Shown here: piece by piece, positions 8,183-16,807 of the stretch
Layout of the letters: each line of letters starts with the position of its first letter
Numbering within the stretch: the first letter of the stretch is position 1
NCBI GenBank assembly: GCA_041394705.1
Contig: JAWKHS010000018.1
Location: 72,068-136,067, forward strand
DNA from: Vicinamibacterales bacterium
GTDB taxonomy: Bacteria; Acidobacteriota; Vicinamibacteria; Vicinamibacterales; UBA2999
Length of the DNA stretch: 64,000 nucleotides
Direction: 5' to 3'
The notes under the pieces: generated by a model
The model's database searches: none
Told to the model about the DNA's origin: nothing
What the model saw: only the letters and a program-made list of their open reading frames with translations
Translations under genes and position numbers: made by a program

Positions 8183-9889
8183 GTGTGCCCCACGAGCGAC
8201 GCCGCCGGTCGTCCGCTCGTCTATGCTGGAGGCGATGTCCTGCACGTCCGCCGCCCGCGGATCGGCTTCCGGCACTCGATCGTGTCCCGCCTGACGTCGT
8301 GGGCGGCCGCCGTCGCGGCCGTCGTCGTGCTGAACCTGCCGCTGGCGATGGCGAACCGGTGGCCCACGCCGTTTCCGCGCCTCACGGGCGATCTGTCGGC
8401 GGAGCTCGCCGCCGTCGTGCTCGTCCTGGCCCTGGCCAGCCGGGCCGTGCCGGGCCCGGGCGTTCGCACCACCCGGGGCCTGGCCGTCCTGTGGGTGCTC
8501 CTCACCTACGGCCGGTATGCCGCGGCGACGGCGCAGTCGCTCTGGGGGCGTGACATCAACCTCTACTGGGACATGCCGCACCTGCCGGCGGTGGGCGCGA
8601 TGCTGGCGTACGTCATCGATCCGCGCGTCGTGGCCGGCCTCCTGGCCGGGCTGCTCCTGGTGCCGCTGCTGCTCTACGTGCCATACCGCTGGGCGTTCGC
8701 GACGGTCATCGAGGCGCTGCGAGCGCCCGGGCGCCGCGTGGTCCTGGCCGGAGCCGCGGCCGCCGTGCTGGTGTACGGGGCCGGCCAGCGGCTCGACGCG
8801 CGCGTGCCCCAGCGGCCGGCGGTGGTGGAGCCGGTGACGTTCGTCTGGGCGCGGCAGGCGCGGCAGTACGCCATCGAGGCCAGCGGCGCGGGCCTGGAGG
8901 CCCTGGGCCCCGCGCCCGTCATCGACACGACGCTGGACGCCCTCGGCGGCGCCGACGTGTTCCTGGTGTTCGTCGAGTCGTACGGCGCCGTGAGCTGGGA
9001 CCGGCCGGCCTTCGCGGCCGCGCTCGCGCCGGCGCGCGCGCGCTTCGCGTCCGACATCCGCGAGACCGGCCGGGACGTCGTCTCCGCCTTCGTGGAGTCG
9101 CCCACCTTCGGCGGCGAGTCCTGGCTCGCGCACCTCAGCCTCCTGTCGGGGACCGAGGTCAGGGACGGCGCCACCAACGTCCGCCTGCTGGCGCAGGATC
9201 GCGACACGATGGTGACGGCGTTCGCGCGGGCCGGATACCGCACGATCGCGATCATGCCGGGCCTCCAGCAGGCCTGGCGGGAGGGCGCCTTCTACGGGTT
9301 CGACGTCGTCTACGACGCGCCGCGGCTGGCGTACGCGGGCCCGCCCTTCGGCTGGTGGGACGTGACCGACCAGTTCGCGCTGGCCAAGGTCGATCGCCTG
9401 GAGGTGGCCGGCCGGCACGCGCCGGTGTTCGTCGTGTTCCCGACCATCAGCACGCACACGCCGTTCACGCCGACGCCGCCCTACCAGCCCGATTGGGCGC
9501 GGGTCCTCACGTCCAGCCCGTACGACGCGGCGGCCCTGGACGCCGCCTACGGCGTGCCCGCCGACTGGCTCGATCTGGGACCGGGATTCGTCCAGGCCCT
9601 CGGCTACGACTTCCAGACCCTTGGTGGGTACCTGCGCCTGCGCGCCGACCGCGACCTCGTGCTCATCGTGCTCGGCGATCACCAGCCGCCGGCCCTCGTC
9701 TCGGGCGAGGGCGCCCCCTGGGACGTGCCCGTCCATGTCGTGGCGAGCCGGCCCGCCCTGCTCGACGCCCTGGTCGCCCGGGGCTTCCGGCGCGGCCTGA
9801 CGCCGGCCCGCCCGGTCCTGTCGAAGATGCACGCGCTGCTGCCCACGCTCCTCGACGCCTTCGACGGCCGGCCGCCGTCCACCCGCTAG
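8183..9889 (+). CDS. LTA synthase/sulfatase-like membrane enzyme (alkaline phosphatase superfamily)
   Basis: An N-terminal membrane part (about five hydrophobic segments in the first 200 residues) precedes an exported catalytic domain of the alkaline-phosphatase fold. Metal-site features visible are DVFLVFVESYGAVSW (acidic ligand), the nucleophile region PTFGGESWLAHLSLLSGTE, and the late LIVLGDHQPP (Asp-His ligands). LtaS-, OpgB- and EptA-like enzymes of this fold transfer phospho-alcohol groups to glycans or lipids; sulfatases are the alternative. The start is uncertain: the frame opens with GTG 8183, but a TATGCT hexamer at 8222-8227 would favour the GTG at 8282. It is followed by an MBOAT and an AlgJ-like gene, so a glycan-decorating role is likely. 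Confidence 0.8.
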   Translation: MCPTSDAAGRPLVYAGGDVLHVRRPRIGFRHSIVSRLTSWAAAVAAVVVLNLPLAMANRWPTPFPRLTGDLSAELAAVVLVLALASRAVPGPGVRTTRGLAVLWVLLTYGRYAAATAQSLWGRDINLYWDMPHLPAVGAMLAYVIDPRVVAGLLAGLLLVPLLLYVPYRWAFATVIEALRAPGRRVVLAGAAAAVLVYGAGQRLDARVPQRPAVVEPVTFVWARQARQYAIEASGAGLEALGPAPVIDTTLDALGGADVFLVFVESYGAVSWDRPAFAAALAPARARFASDIRETGRDVVSAFVESPTFGGESWLAHLSLLSGTEVRDGATNVRLLAQDRDTMVTAFARAGYRTIAIMPGLQQAWREGAFYGFDVVYDAPRLAYAGPPFGWWDVTDQFALAKVDRLEVAGRHAPVFVVFPTISTHTPFTPTPPYQPDWARVLTSSPYDAAALDAAYGVPADWLDLGPGFVQALGYDFQTLGGYLRLRADRDLVLIVLGDHQPPALVSGEGAPWDVPVHVVASRPALLDALVARGFRRGLTPARPVLSKMHALLPTLLDAFDGRPPSTR

Positions 9890-9919
9890 ACTGAAGGACG
9901 TCCGGCCGCCCCGGCCCTC

Positions 9920-11362
9920 GTGCTGTTCACCGAGCCCGCGTTCCTCTACGCCTTCCTGCCGCTGCTGCTCGGGCTCTACGCGGTGTGCCCGCGCCGGGGA
10001 CGGAACGCCCTGCTCCTCGCGGCGAGCCTCGTGTTCTACGCGAGCGGCGCGGGGGCGTTCACGACGCTCGTCGTGGCGTCGATTGCCGTCAACTACGCGG
10101 CCGCGATCGGCATCGCGCGGCTGGGCGACACGCCGCAGGCCCGCCGGCTGCTCGCGGCGACGGTGGCGCTCGACCTCGGGGTGCTGGCCGTGTTCAAGTA
10201 CGCCGGCTTCCTCACGACGAACCTGAACGTGGCGCTCGGCGCGGTGGGCCTGCCGCCGTTGGCCGTCCCGGCGATCGCGCTGCCCATCGGCATCTCGTTC
10301 TTCACCTTCCACGCCATCTCGTACGTGGTCGACGTGAAACGCGGCGACGCCGTGGCGCAGAAGGGCCCCGTCGAAGCCGCGCTCTACCTCCTGCTCTTCC
10401 CGCAGCTCATCGCCGGGCCGATCATCCGCTACCGCGACATCGCGGCCCAGCTGTCGTCGCGCACGGTCGGTCTCGACGACCTGGCCTACGGCGCCAGGCG
10501 CTTCGTCGTCGGACTGGCGAAGAAGATGCTCGTCGCCAACGTCGTGGCCGGTCCCGCCGACGCCGTCTTCGGCCTGGATCCGTCCCAGCTCACGGCCCCG
10601 CTCGCGTGGCTGGGCGCCGTCTGCTACACGCTGCAGATCTACTTCGACTTCTCCGGCTACTCCGACATGGCCATCGGCCTGGGCCGCCTGTTCGGGTTCC
10701 GGTTCCCCGAGAACTTCCGCTATCCGTACGCGGCCACGTCCGTGCAGGACTTCTGGCGCCGCTGGCACATCTCGCTCTCGACGTGGTTCCGCGACTACCT
10801 CTACGTCCCGCTCGGCGGCAATCGCGCGCGCCCGGCGCGCGTGTACCTGAACCTGCTCGTCGTGTTCTTCCTGTGCGGGCTGTGGCACGGGGCGAGCTGG
10901 ACGTTCGTCGCCTGGGGGCTGTATCACGGTGCGTTCCTGGCCGCGGAGCGGCGCGTGCGGTCCGGCGGCGGATTCGGAGCCGTCCCGATCGGCCTCGGAC
11001 GCGTCTACGCCCTGGGGGTCGTGGTGGTGGGCTGGGTGTTCTTCCGGGCCGAGACGCTCGACGGCGCGCTCCGGATGCTGGCCGCCATGGCCGGCGCCGG
11101 CCCTGGCCTGCCCGCCACTCACACGGTGGCCTGGTACATGACGCCGGAGCTCGTGCTGGCGATGACGGCCGGCCTCGTGGGATCGCTGCCCGTCGCGCCG
11201 TGGCTCGCCCGGCGGGTCGCGCCGGATGCCGCCAGCGGGACCCAGGCCCTGGGCTGGGCGCCCTCCGCCGCGACCGCGGCCGCGCTGGCCCTGCTCCTCG
11301 TGGCCTCGATGGCGCTCAGCGCCGCCCGCACCTACAGCCCGTTCATCTACTTCCGTTTCTGA
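9920..11362 (+). CDS. MBOAT family membrane O-acyltransferase (AlgI-like)
   Basis: The 480-residue polytopic protein starts at GTG 9920 (MLFTEPAFLYAFLPLLLGLY). It carries the MBOAT active-site region with LWHGASWTF (His323) and GLYHG (His336), and the PQLIAGPIIRY and FQDFWRRWHISLSTWFRDYL-like stretches typical of AlgI/PatA/DltB-type acyltransferases. These move acyl groups, usually acetyl, across the membrane for transfer to extracellular polysaccharide. The AlgJ-like gene starts 2 bases after the stop, matching the AlgI-AlgJ pairing known from alginate acetylation. The acceptor glycan here is not alginate on this evidence and remains unknown. Confidence 0.93.
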   Translation: MLFTEPAFLYAFLPLLLGLYAVCPRRGRNALLLAASLVFYASGAGAFTTLVVASIAVNYAAAIGIARLGDTPQARRLLAATVALDLGVLAVFKYAGFLTTNLNVALGAVGLPPLAVPAIALPIGISFFTFHAISYVVDVKRGDAVAQKGPVEAALYLLLFPQLIAGPIIRYRDIAAQLSSRTVGLDDLAYGARRFVVGLAKKMLVANVVAGPADAVFGLDPSQLTAPLAWLGAVCYTLQIYFDFSGYSDMAIGLGRLFGFRFPENFRYPYAATSVQDFWRRWHISLSTWFRDYLYVPLGGNRARPARVYLNLLVVFFLCGLWHGASWTFVAWGLYHGAFLAAERRVRSGGGFGAVPIGLGRVYALGVVVVGWVFFRAETLDGALRMLAAMAGAGPGLPATHTVAWYMTPELVLAMTAGLVGSLPVAPWLARRVAPDAASGTQALGWAPSAATAAALALLLVASMALSAARTYSPFIYFRF

Positions 11363-11364
11363 TC

Positions 11365-12558
11365 GTGCCCGCGCCTCCGCCCGTCCGCTCCCCGTCGTCG
11401 GTGCTCCTGCCGCGGCTCCATCCGCTGGTGGAGCGGGTGTTCCTGGTCTTCTGCGCGGTGGCGATCGCCTTGCCGGGACTGGCCACCGTGGCCGGCGTGG
11501 ACCGCGCCCCGCAGGCGGCGGAGCGGGAGGACGCCGCGCCGCCCGCCGACGCCGGCGCCCTGCCGTGGGCGACGCTGGACGGCTGGACGCACGCGCTCAC
11601 CCGGGCCTTCGAAGGGCACTTCGCCTTTCGCGACGCCCTGGTCCGCTGGCAGGCCGCCGTGCGCTTCGTCGTGCTGCGCGTCTCGCCGCAGCCCGAGGTG
11701 ATCCGCGGCAAGGACGGCTGGCTCTTCTACGCCGACGACGGCGGCCTCGAGGACTACCTCACGCCGTCGCTCCTCTCCGACGAGGACCTCGCGACGTGGG
11801 CGGCGACCCTCCAGCACACGCAGGACTGGCTCGCGGCCCGCGGCATCGCCTACCTGTTCGTCATCGCCCCGGGGAAGAGCCGGGTGTACCCGGAGTTCAT
11901 GCCGACGTCGCTCCACCCGGTGCTCGCCACCTCCCGGGCGCGTCAGCTGCTGGACTACCTGGCCGCGCACACCACGGTCCACACGCTGGCACTCGACCGG
12001 GCGCTGGCGGACGAGAAGACGCGCGACCGCATCTATCACCGGACCGACAGCCACTGGAACGCCGCCGGCGCGCTCGTCGCCAGCCGCGAGATCGTCGCGG
12101 CCCTGGGCCGGCAGGTGCCGGAGGCCGAGTGGGATCCGCAAGCCCTGGCGCCGGACGCGTTCGAACGCCGGGAGACCGTGTCACCCGGCCTGGACCTGGC
12201 CCGCATGCTGCGCCTGGACCACTGGTTGACCGAGACGACGATCGGGCGCGTGCCGCGCGTGCCGTTCGAGGCGCGGGTCGTGGAGCCGGCCGTGCCCGAT
12301 CCCGAGTTCGCCGAGGGTCGCGTCGTGACCGTGCGCGACGGCTCGTCCCTGCCGCGCGCGCTCGTGTACCGCGATTCCTTCGGGTCGGCGCTGATCCCGT
12401 TCCTCGGCGAGCAGTTCAGCCGCGGCGTGTTCCTGTGGGAGTACGACGTGGATCCCGCGGCGGTCGCGGCGGAGCGGCCCCGCGTCGTCATCCAGGAATG
12501 GGCGAGCCGGCGGCTCCACAACCGCCTGCCGTACGATCCCTTCGCCGATCAGCAGTAG
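11365..12558 (+). CDS. AlgJ/AlgX-type SGNH-fold polysaccharide O-acetylation protein
   Basis: The GTG at 11365 lies directly after the MBOAT stop; the product is 397 aa. An N-terminal membrane anchor (VFLVFCAVAIALPGLATVAG) leads into an exported domain. It contains a GKDGWLFYADDG segment typical of AlgJ/AlgX, and the catalytic YHRTDSHWN motif with Asp228 and His230. The late RDSFGSALIPFL segment supplies the expected serine. In alginate producers this family passes the acetyl group from the MBOAT to the polymer. The end overlaps the converging methyltransferase by 10 bases (12549-12558). Confidence 0.88.
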   Translation: MPAPPPVRSPSSVLLPRLHPLVERVFLVFCAVAIALPGLATVAGVDRAPQAAEREDAAPPADAGALPWATLDGWTHALTRAFEGHFAFRDALVRWQAAVRFVVLRVSPQPEVIRGKDGWLFYADDGGLEDYLTPSLLSDEDLATWAATLQHTQDWLAARGIAYLFVIAPGKSRVYPEFMPTSLHPVLATSRARQLLDYLAAHTTVHTLALDRALADEKTRDRIYHRTDSHWNAAGALVASREIVAALGRQVPEAEWDPQALAPDAFERRETVSPGLDLARMLRLDHWLTETTIGRVPRVPFEARVVEPAVPDPEFAEGRVVTVRDGSSLPRALVYRDSFGSALIPFLGEQFSRGVFLWEYDVDPAAVAAERPRVVIQEWASRRLHNRLPYDPFADQQ

Positions 12559-13817
12559 CCGGCGGGCACGTCGAGCAGGACCCGGCGGCGACGGAGGTCG
12601 TCGTACGACGCGCCGAGCGCCGCGCGGACGCGGGCGTCGTCGAGCGTGCCCGTCAGGTCGGCCGCGACGCGGAGCTCGGCGGGGAGGTAGCGCCTGCACG
12701 CGCCGAACTCGTCGGCGTACTCCGGCGTGGGGAAGGCCAGCGTGAGACGCGTGCCGTCGCCGTCGGCGGCCACCTCGTACAGGGGGTTCACGATCAGGCG
12801 CCCCGTGACCAGGCCGGGCGAGGCGAGCGGGACCGGCGCGTCCGGCTCGGCCCGCCGGCCGGCGACGAGGGTGAGGGCCGGCTCGTCGCCGACCCGATCC
12901 GGGGCCACCGGATCCGACAGGTCGATGGCGTGGCGGTCGACCACGCCGTCCAGCAGCAGGGAATCGCGGAACAGCCGCGGCGCCATCGGCGCGAAGAGGT
13001 CCGCGTAGGCCCCGGGCGTCAGCGCCATCCCCTGCGAGTGGTTCTCGCCGTCGGCGCTGTGCAGGTGCGGCAGTGTCACGACGCCCTCGGGCCCGGTGAC
13101 GCGCATCAGCTCGCCGGCGAGCAGGCGCTTGTGCCAGATGTAGGGGAACGCGTCGGAGAGGACGGCGAGCGAGAAGGCGCGGTCCTCGAAGGGCAGCGGC
13201 TGGTTGGCGTCGCAGCAGACGGCGTGGCAGCCGGGCGCCGTGATCCGGCGGGCCAGCCAGAGCTTCCAGAAGTAGACGTCGGCCAGCACCGTGCGCCGGT
13301 CCGGACCGTCCTCACCGCCCTGCAGCGCCTGCAGCCGCCGCGTGAGGTGCCCCGAGCCGCCGCAGACGTCGAGCGCCCAGCCGGCGGCGGTCGGCCGATC
13401 GGCCGCCAGCGCCGTCAGCACGGCGTCGGCGGTGAGGAACGTCGGGTCGGAGAAGCGATACAGGAAGTACGTCCCCTCCGCGTCCGGGCTCAGCACCTCC
13501 ACGAGCCGGCGGTAGGTGGCCGGCGCCCGGCCCTCGGCGATCGCCCGGAACGCGGATGTCCGTGGGCCGTCCAGCCCGAGCAGGCCTTCGAGGGCCTCAC
13601 GGCGGTGCCCGGCCTCCAGCGCCTGGATGGCCGCGCGCGCCGTGTCGTCGGCGACGAGCACGGGGATGCCGTCCACGACCGGGAACGCGCAGCATTCGCA
13701 GCCGAGCACGCCGGCGGCCATCCCGTCGCCGTCGCGGACCAGCGCGTCGTTCTCGACGGCATCCAGGCGGGTGCCGCAGTAGGGACACCGGAGGCGAGAC
13801 ACGAGCGACGGTCGCAT
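12549..13817 (-). CDS. Class I SAM methyltransferase with N-terminal Trm112-like zinc ribbon
   Basis: The 422-aa product is the last gene of the six-gene minus-strand operon, starting 2 bases after the stop of the PIG-L gene. Residues about 9-45 form a zinc ribbon (CPYCGTRL...CECC...VVDGIPVLV) like that of Trm112 or YcaR proteins. A Rossmann methyltransferase domain follows with motif I ALDVCGGSGHLTRRL and a post-motif acidic DANQPLPFEDRAFSLAVLSDAF. Such ribbon-methyltransferase fusions occur in glycan and natural-product loci. The methyl acceptor here is probably a sugar or glycolipid, judging from the neighbours, but nothing in the sequence identifies it. Confidence 0.85.
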   Translation of the reverse strand: MRPSLVSRLRCPYCGTRLDAVENDALVRDGDGMAAGVLGCECCAFPVVDGIPVLVADDTARAAIQALEAGHRREALEGLLGLDGPRTSAFRAIAEGRAPATYRRLVEVLSPDAEGTYFLYRFSDPTFLTADAVLTALAADRPTAAGWALDVCGGSGHLTRRLQALQGGEDGPDRRTVLADVYFWKLWLARRITAPGCHAVCCDANQPLPFEDRAFSLAVLSDAFPYIWHKRLLAGELMRVTGPEGVVTLPHLHSADGENHSQGMALTPGAYADLFAPMAPRLFRDSLLLDGVVDRHAIDLSDPVAPDRVGDEPALTLVAGRRAEPDAPVPLASPGLVTGRLIVNPLYEVAADGDGTRLTLAFPTPEYADEFGACRRYLPAELRVAADLTGTLDDARVRAALGASYDDLRRRRVLLDVPAGYC

Positions 13818-13819
13818 GG

Positions 13820-14629
13820 CTACCGCGGCTCCGGCGTGGATCGGGTCACGCGGCCGACGAACCCCTCGAGGGGGCCGTCGCCGGCCGGGCCGACGGCGGC
13901 ACGCCGGTAGTGCTCGACGCCGAACAGCCGGCGGGCGCCGGCGTCGTCGAGGCCGTCGAGCGCGCCCCCGCCCACCTGGCTGCCATGACAGCGCAGGGCT
14001 TCGACCTTGCGCGGCGCGACGGCGGACGCGTTCAGGACGAGCGTCGGCGCCTCGGCGAGCGCGCCGAAGGCGTCCGGATCGTCGAGGCCGCGCACCACCC
14101 ACGGCGGCGCGCCGCGGCTCGCGGCCTCGTCCGCGACGGCGCGCATCTGGCCGGGCGGCAGCGTGACGTAGTACAGGGCGGGCGCGGTCCCGGGCAGGCC
14201 GGCCACGGCCGACGTCGTGCGCTCGTACACGGCGATGTGGTCGGGGTGCCAGTACAGGCCGTCCGGGCCGAAGGTGACGACGGCGTCCGGCGCGAGGCGG
14301 GCGATCGCCCGCTGGATGTCCTCCTCGAGGCGGGCCGCCGGCTCCCACGGCAGCATCCCGTCGGGATGATCCAGCACCTGGACGTCGCGCACGCCGAGCA
14401 CGGCCGCCGCGGCCGCCAGCTCGCGCGTCCGTGTCCTGCCCAGGCGGCGCCGCGCCTCCGGCGTGGCGCCCGCGCCCGCGGCGTCCTCGCCGCGCGTGAG
14501 GCAGACGAGCGCGACGTGCACGCCGGCGTCGGCCGCCGCGGCCAGGAGGCCCCCCGCCGCGAGCGCCTCGTCGTCGGGATGCGCGAAGACCGCGAGCAGC
14601 CGCCGGCACGGCACGGGGGCCGCGCTCAC
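13820..14629 (-). CDS. PIG-L/LmbE family N-acetyl-sugar deacetylase
   Basis: The GTG start at 14629 overlaps the stop of the preceding glycosyltransferase (GTGA, 14626-14629); the product is 269 aa. It has the zinc-binding AHPDDEAL motif near the N-terminus and a later HPDHIAV motif, the standard ligand set of PIG-L/MshB deacetylases. These remove acetyl from GlcNAc-type sugars attached to a lipid, inositol or other carrier. The position between a GT4 gene and a methyltransferase suggests it edits a sugar laid down by the operon's glycosyltransferases. Confidence 0.92.
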   Translation of the reverse strand: MSAAPVPCRRLLAVFAHPDDEALAAGGLLAAAADAGVHVALVCLTRGEDAAGAGATPEARRRLGRTRTRELAAAAAVLGVRDVQVLDHPDGMLPWEPAARLEEDIQRAIARLAPDAVVTFGPDGLYWHPDHIAVYERTTSAVAGLPGTAPALYYVTLPPGQMRAVADEAASRGAPPWVVRGLDDPDAFGALAEAPTLVLNASAVAPRKVEALRCHGSQVGGGALDGLDDAGARRLFGVEHYRRAAVGPAGDGPLEGFVGRVTRSTPEPR

Positions 14630-15678
14630 GGCCGGCGCTCCGTCGCGCCGGCGCGCGCGCCAGCCAGCTGGCGGTAGACGTCTTCGTAGCGGGCGATCAT
14701 GCGGGACAGGTCGAAGCGGCGCTCGGCCTCGGCCCGGATCCTGGCACGATCGAGCGCCAGTACGCGCGGCAGCCCGTCCACGAGCTGGTCGAGCGTCGCG
14801 AAGACGCCGCCGGTGACGCCGTCCACGACGAGCTCGGCGACGGCGCCGGCGTCCAGCGCGGCCACCGGCGTGCCGCAGCCCATCGCCTCGGCCAGCACGA
14901 GACCGAACGGCTCGGGGTCCGACACCGGATAGAGGAGCGCCCGCGCGCCGCCGAGGAGTGCGGCCTTCGCCGCCGGCCCCACCTCGCCGACGTACTCCAC
15001 CTGCCGCCCGTCCACGAGCGGCGCCACCCGTTCGCGGTAGTACGCGTTCTCCTCCGCCGCGAGCGTGATCCGCAGGCCGGCGCGGCGGGCGGCCTCGATC
15101 GCCGGCACCACGCCCTTGCCCTCCGTGAAGCGGCCCAGGAAGAGCAGGTAGTCGTCGGGCGCGGCGCGAAACGGGAAGCGCGGCAGATCGAGCCCGTGGG
15201 GCACGACCGCCACGACGTTGACGCCCGCCATGCGGGCCGCCTGATACGCCGAGAGCGCCACGAACGGCGCCTCCGGGCAGCGCGCCCACAGCGCGAGCTC
15301 CTCGGGCGCGGGCGCGTAGTGCAGGGTGTGCAGCACGGGCGTGGCCACGAGCCGATCGAAGGCCAGCGACATCGGGTACGCCTCGGACTGGCAGTGCACC
15401 ACGTCGAACTCGCCGGCCCTGGCCATCGCGGCCGAGAGATTGAGGAGCTCGCACAGTTCCCACGGCCACTCCGTCGCGCCGTCGCGGTAGCCGATCGGGA
15501 AGAGGGCGTGCAGCGCCGCGGCGGTGGTGGACGTGCCCACGGCGAAGAGCGTCACCTGGTGCCCCCGGGCGACGAGTCCGTCGGCCAGGAGTGCCGTCAT
15601 CGTCTCGATGGACCCCGAGCGGGCCGGCGGCACCGAGGTCGCCACGGGCGCGACCAGCGCGAGGCGCAGGGGCGTCAT
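14626..15678 (-). CDS. GT4-family (GT-B fold) glycosyltransferase
   Basis: The 350-aa product starts at ATG 15678, which overlaps the stop of the upstream gene (ATGA). The N-terminal half begins LRLALVAPVATSVPPARSGS and includes the acceptor-side FDVVHCQSE strand. The C-terminal half has the nucleotide-sugar region FLGRFTEGKGV and the E(x7)E motif in PEPFGLVLAEAMGCGTPVAA, a hallmark of retaining GT4 transferases. It is predicted to be cytoplasmic or peripheral and to transfer a hexose from a nucleotide donor. Donor and acceptor are unknown. Confidence 0.93.
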   Translation of the reverse strand: MTPLRLALVAPVATSVPPARSGSIETMTALLADGLVARGHQVTLFAVGTSTTAAALHALFPIGYRDGATEWPWELCELLNLSAAMARAGEFDVVHCQSEAYPMSLAFDRLVATPVLHTLHYAPAPEELALWARCPEAPFVALSAYQAARMAGVNVVAVVPHGLDLPRFPFRAAPDDYLLFLGRFTEGKGVVPAIEAARRAGLRITLAAEENAYYRERVAPLVDGRQVEYVGEVGPAAKAALLGGARALLYPVSDPEPFGLVLAEAMGCGTPVAALDAGAVAELVVDGVTGGVFATLDQLVDGLPRVLALDRARIRAEAERRFDLSRMIARYEDVYRQLAGARAGATERRP

Positions 15679-16796
15679 CGGCCGGCCGCCTCGAGGAGCG
15701 CCGGCAGCACGCGCGCCGCGTCGAAGTGGACGCGGGCGATCTCGCGCGCCCGCGCCGCGTGCGTTTCGTACGCGGCGGCGAGGCGATCGAGCCCGGCCAG
15801 CGCCTCGTCCGGCGTGGAGAAGGCCAGCAGCCCTTCGCCGGCGGGCAGGTGCGCGCTCCAGCCCGTGTCCTGCACGAGCGCCGGCCGGCCCGAGGCCAGG
15901 TAGCACTCGGTGCGATCGCTGAACCATCCGGAGCGGTGGGCGACGTAGGCGTGCTTGGCCACGGCGAACTCCGCCCGGGACTCGTGGATGAACGCGCGGT
16001 AGTCCCAGAGCGACCGCGAGACGCCCATCGCGTCGACGGTCGTCCAGCCGTGGGCCCGGAGCAGCGCCTGCGGGCCGTTGACGGCGAGCCGGAAGGGCGC
16101 CCGCGTCCTCGCCGGCAGGTCGATCACCTTCAGGAACTCGCGGTCCTTGTTGCCGTCCACGTCGGTGAAGCTCCCGATCTTCCACGTCATGACGGTGGTG
16201 AACGGCGCGTCGGCGGCGGGCGGCGGCGCCGCCCACTGGTCGAGCACGACGGGCTGCCACGTCTTCTGCCAGGTGAACGGCCCGACGGGCACGTCGCACG
16301 CCGGGGTGCCGATGTTCGCGCCGAACGTGAAGAGGTGGTCGAAGCCCTGGAAGAACTCGACGTACCACGGATCGCCCTTGGCGAGCGCGAGCTGCGTGAA
16401 CACGGGGTCGGTGTCGATGAAGACCTTCCGCGGGATCCGCCGGTACTCGTCGCGCCAGAACCAGGCGCCGCCCGACAGATCGATGAACAGGTCCGCGTCC
16501 CGGCAGAAGGCGGCGAGCGCCGCGCGCGGCGCGCCGTGATAGGTCCCGTCGTAGTTGACGAACGTCCAGCGATCGCCGAGGCCGAACGGCTCCAGCGCCT
16601 GGTGGATGTAGCGCGTGCCGAACGCCGGGTCCTCGCTGATGGCGTCCTGATCGCGGTCGTAGACGCACTCGCCCGTGTCTTCGACGTAGCGGACGTCGTG
16701 GCCGAGCGCGCGGAGCCCCAGCAGGTACATCAGCGAGCACCAGGTGACGCCGCCGAACGGATACCGCGCGATGATGCCGGCGCAGAGGATCTTCAC
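15675..16796 (-). CDS. Predicted GT-B-like glycosyltransferase (CgeB/GT1-like C-terminus)
   Basis: The product is 373 aa from a GTG at 16796, 11 bases after the ABC exporter stop. The N-terminus MKILCAGIIARYPFGGVTWC looks like a GT-B Rossmann start. The central region includes DADLFIDLSGGAWFW and KVFIDTDPVFTQLAL. The C-terminus (DRTECYLASGRPALVQDTGW...GEGLLAFSTPDEALAGLDRL) matches the donor-side end of CgeB-like glycosyltransferases. I see no canonical GT4 E(x7)E motif. The operon position supports a glycosyltransferase role; the exact family is less sure. Confidence 0.78.
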   Translation of the reverse strand: MKILCAGIIARYPFGGVTWCSLMYLLGLRALGHDVRYVEDTGECVYDRDQDAISEDPAFGTRYIHQALEPFGLGDRWTFVNYDGTYHGAPRAALAAFCRDADLFIDLSGGAWFWRDEYRRIPRKVFIDTDPVFTQLALAKGDPWYVEFFQGFDHLFTFGANIGTPACDVPVGPFTWQKTWQPVVLDQWAAPPPAADAPFTTVMTWKIGSFTDVDGNKDREFLKVIDLPARTRAPFRLAVNGPQALLRAHGWTTVDAMGVSRSLWDYRAFIHESRAEFAVAKHAYVAHRSGWFSDRTECYLASGRPALVQDTGWSAHLPAGEGLLAFSTPDEALAGLDRLAAAYETHAARAREIARVHFDAARVLPALLEAAGR

Positions 16797-16807
16797 GGCC
16801 CCGCCCG

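Noticed and set aside
5188..8193. 1001-codon open frame opposite the metalloprotease
   Set aside because: Arg/His/Gly/Val composition typical of antisense shadow; the plus-strand protein has a full zinc motif and signal peptide.
9887..9892. TAGACT as the -10 of the MBOAT gene
   Set aside because: It includes the stop codon of the previous gene, so the match could be chance.
8102..11122. 1006-codon open frame opposite the LtaS-like and MBOAT genes
   Set aside because: Shadow of two well-supported genes; no motif or start signal.
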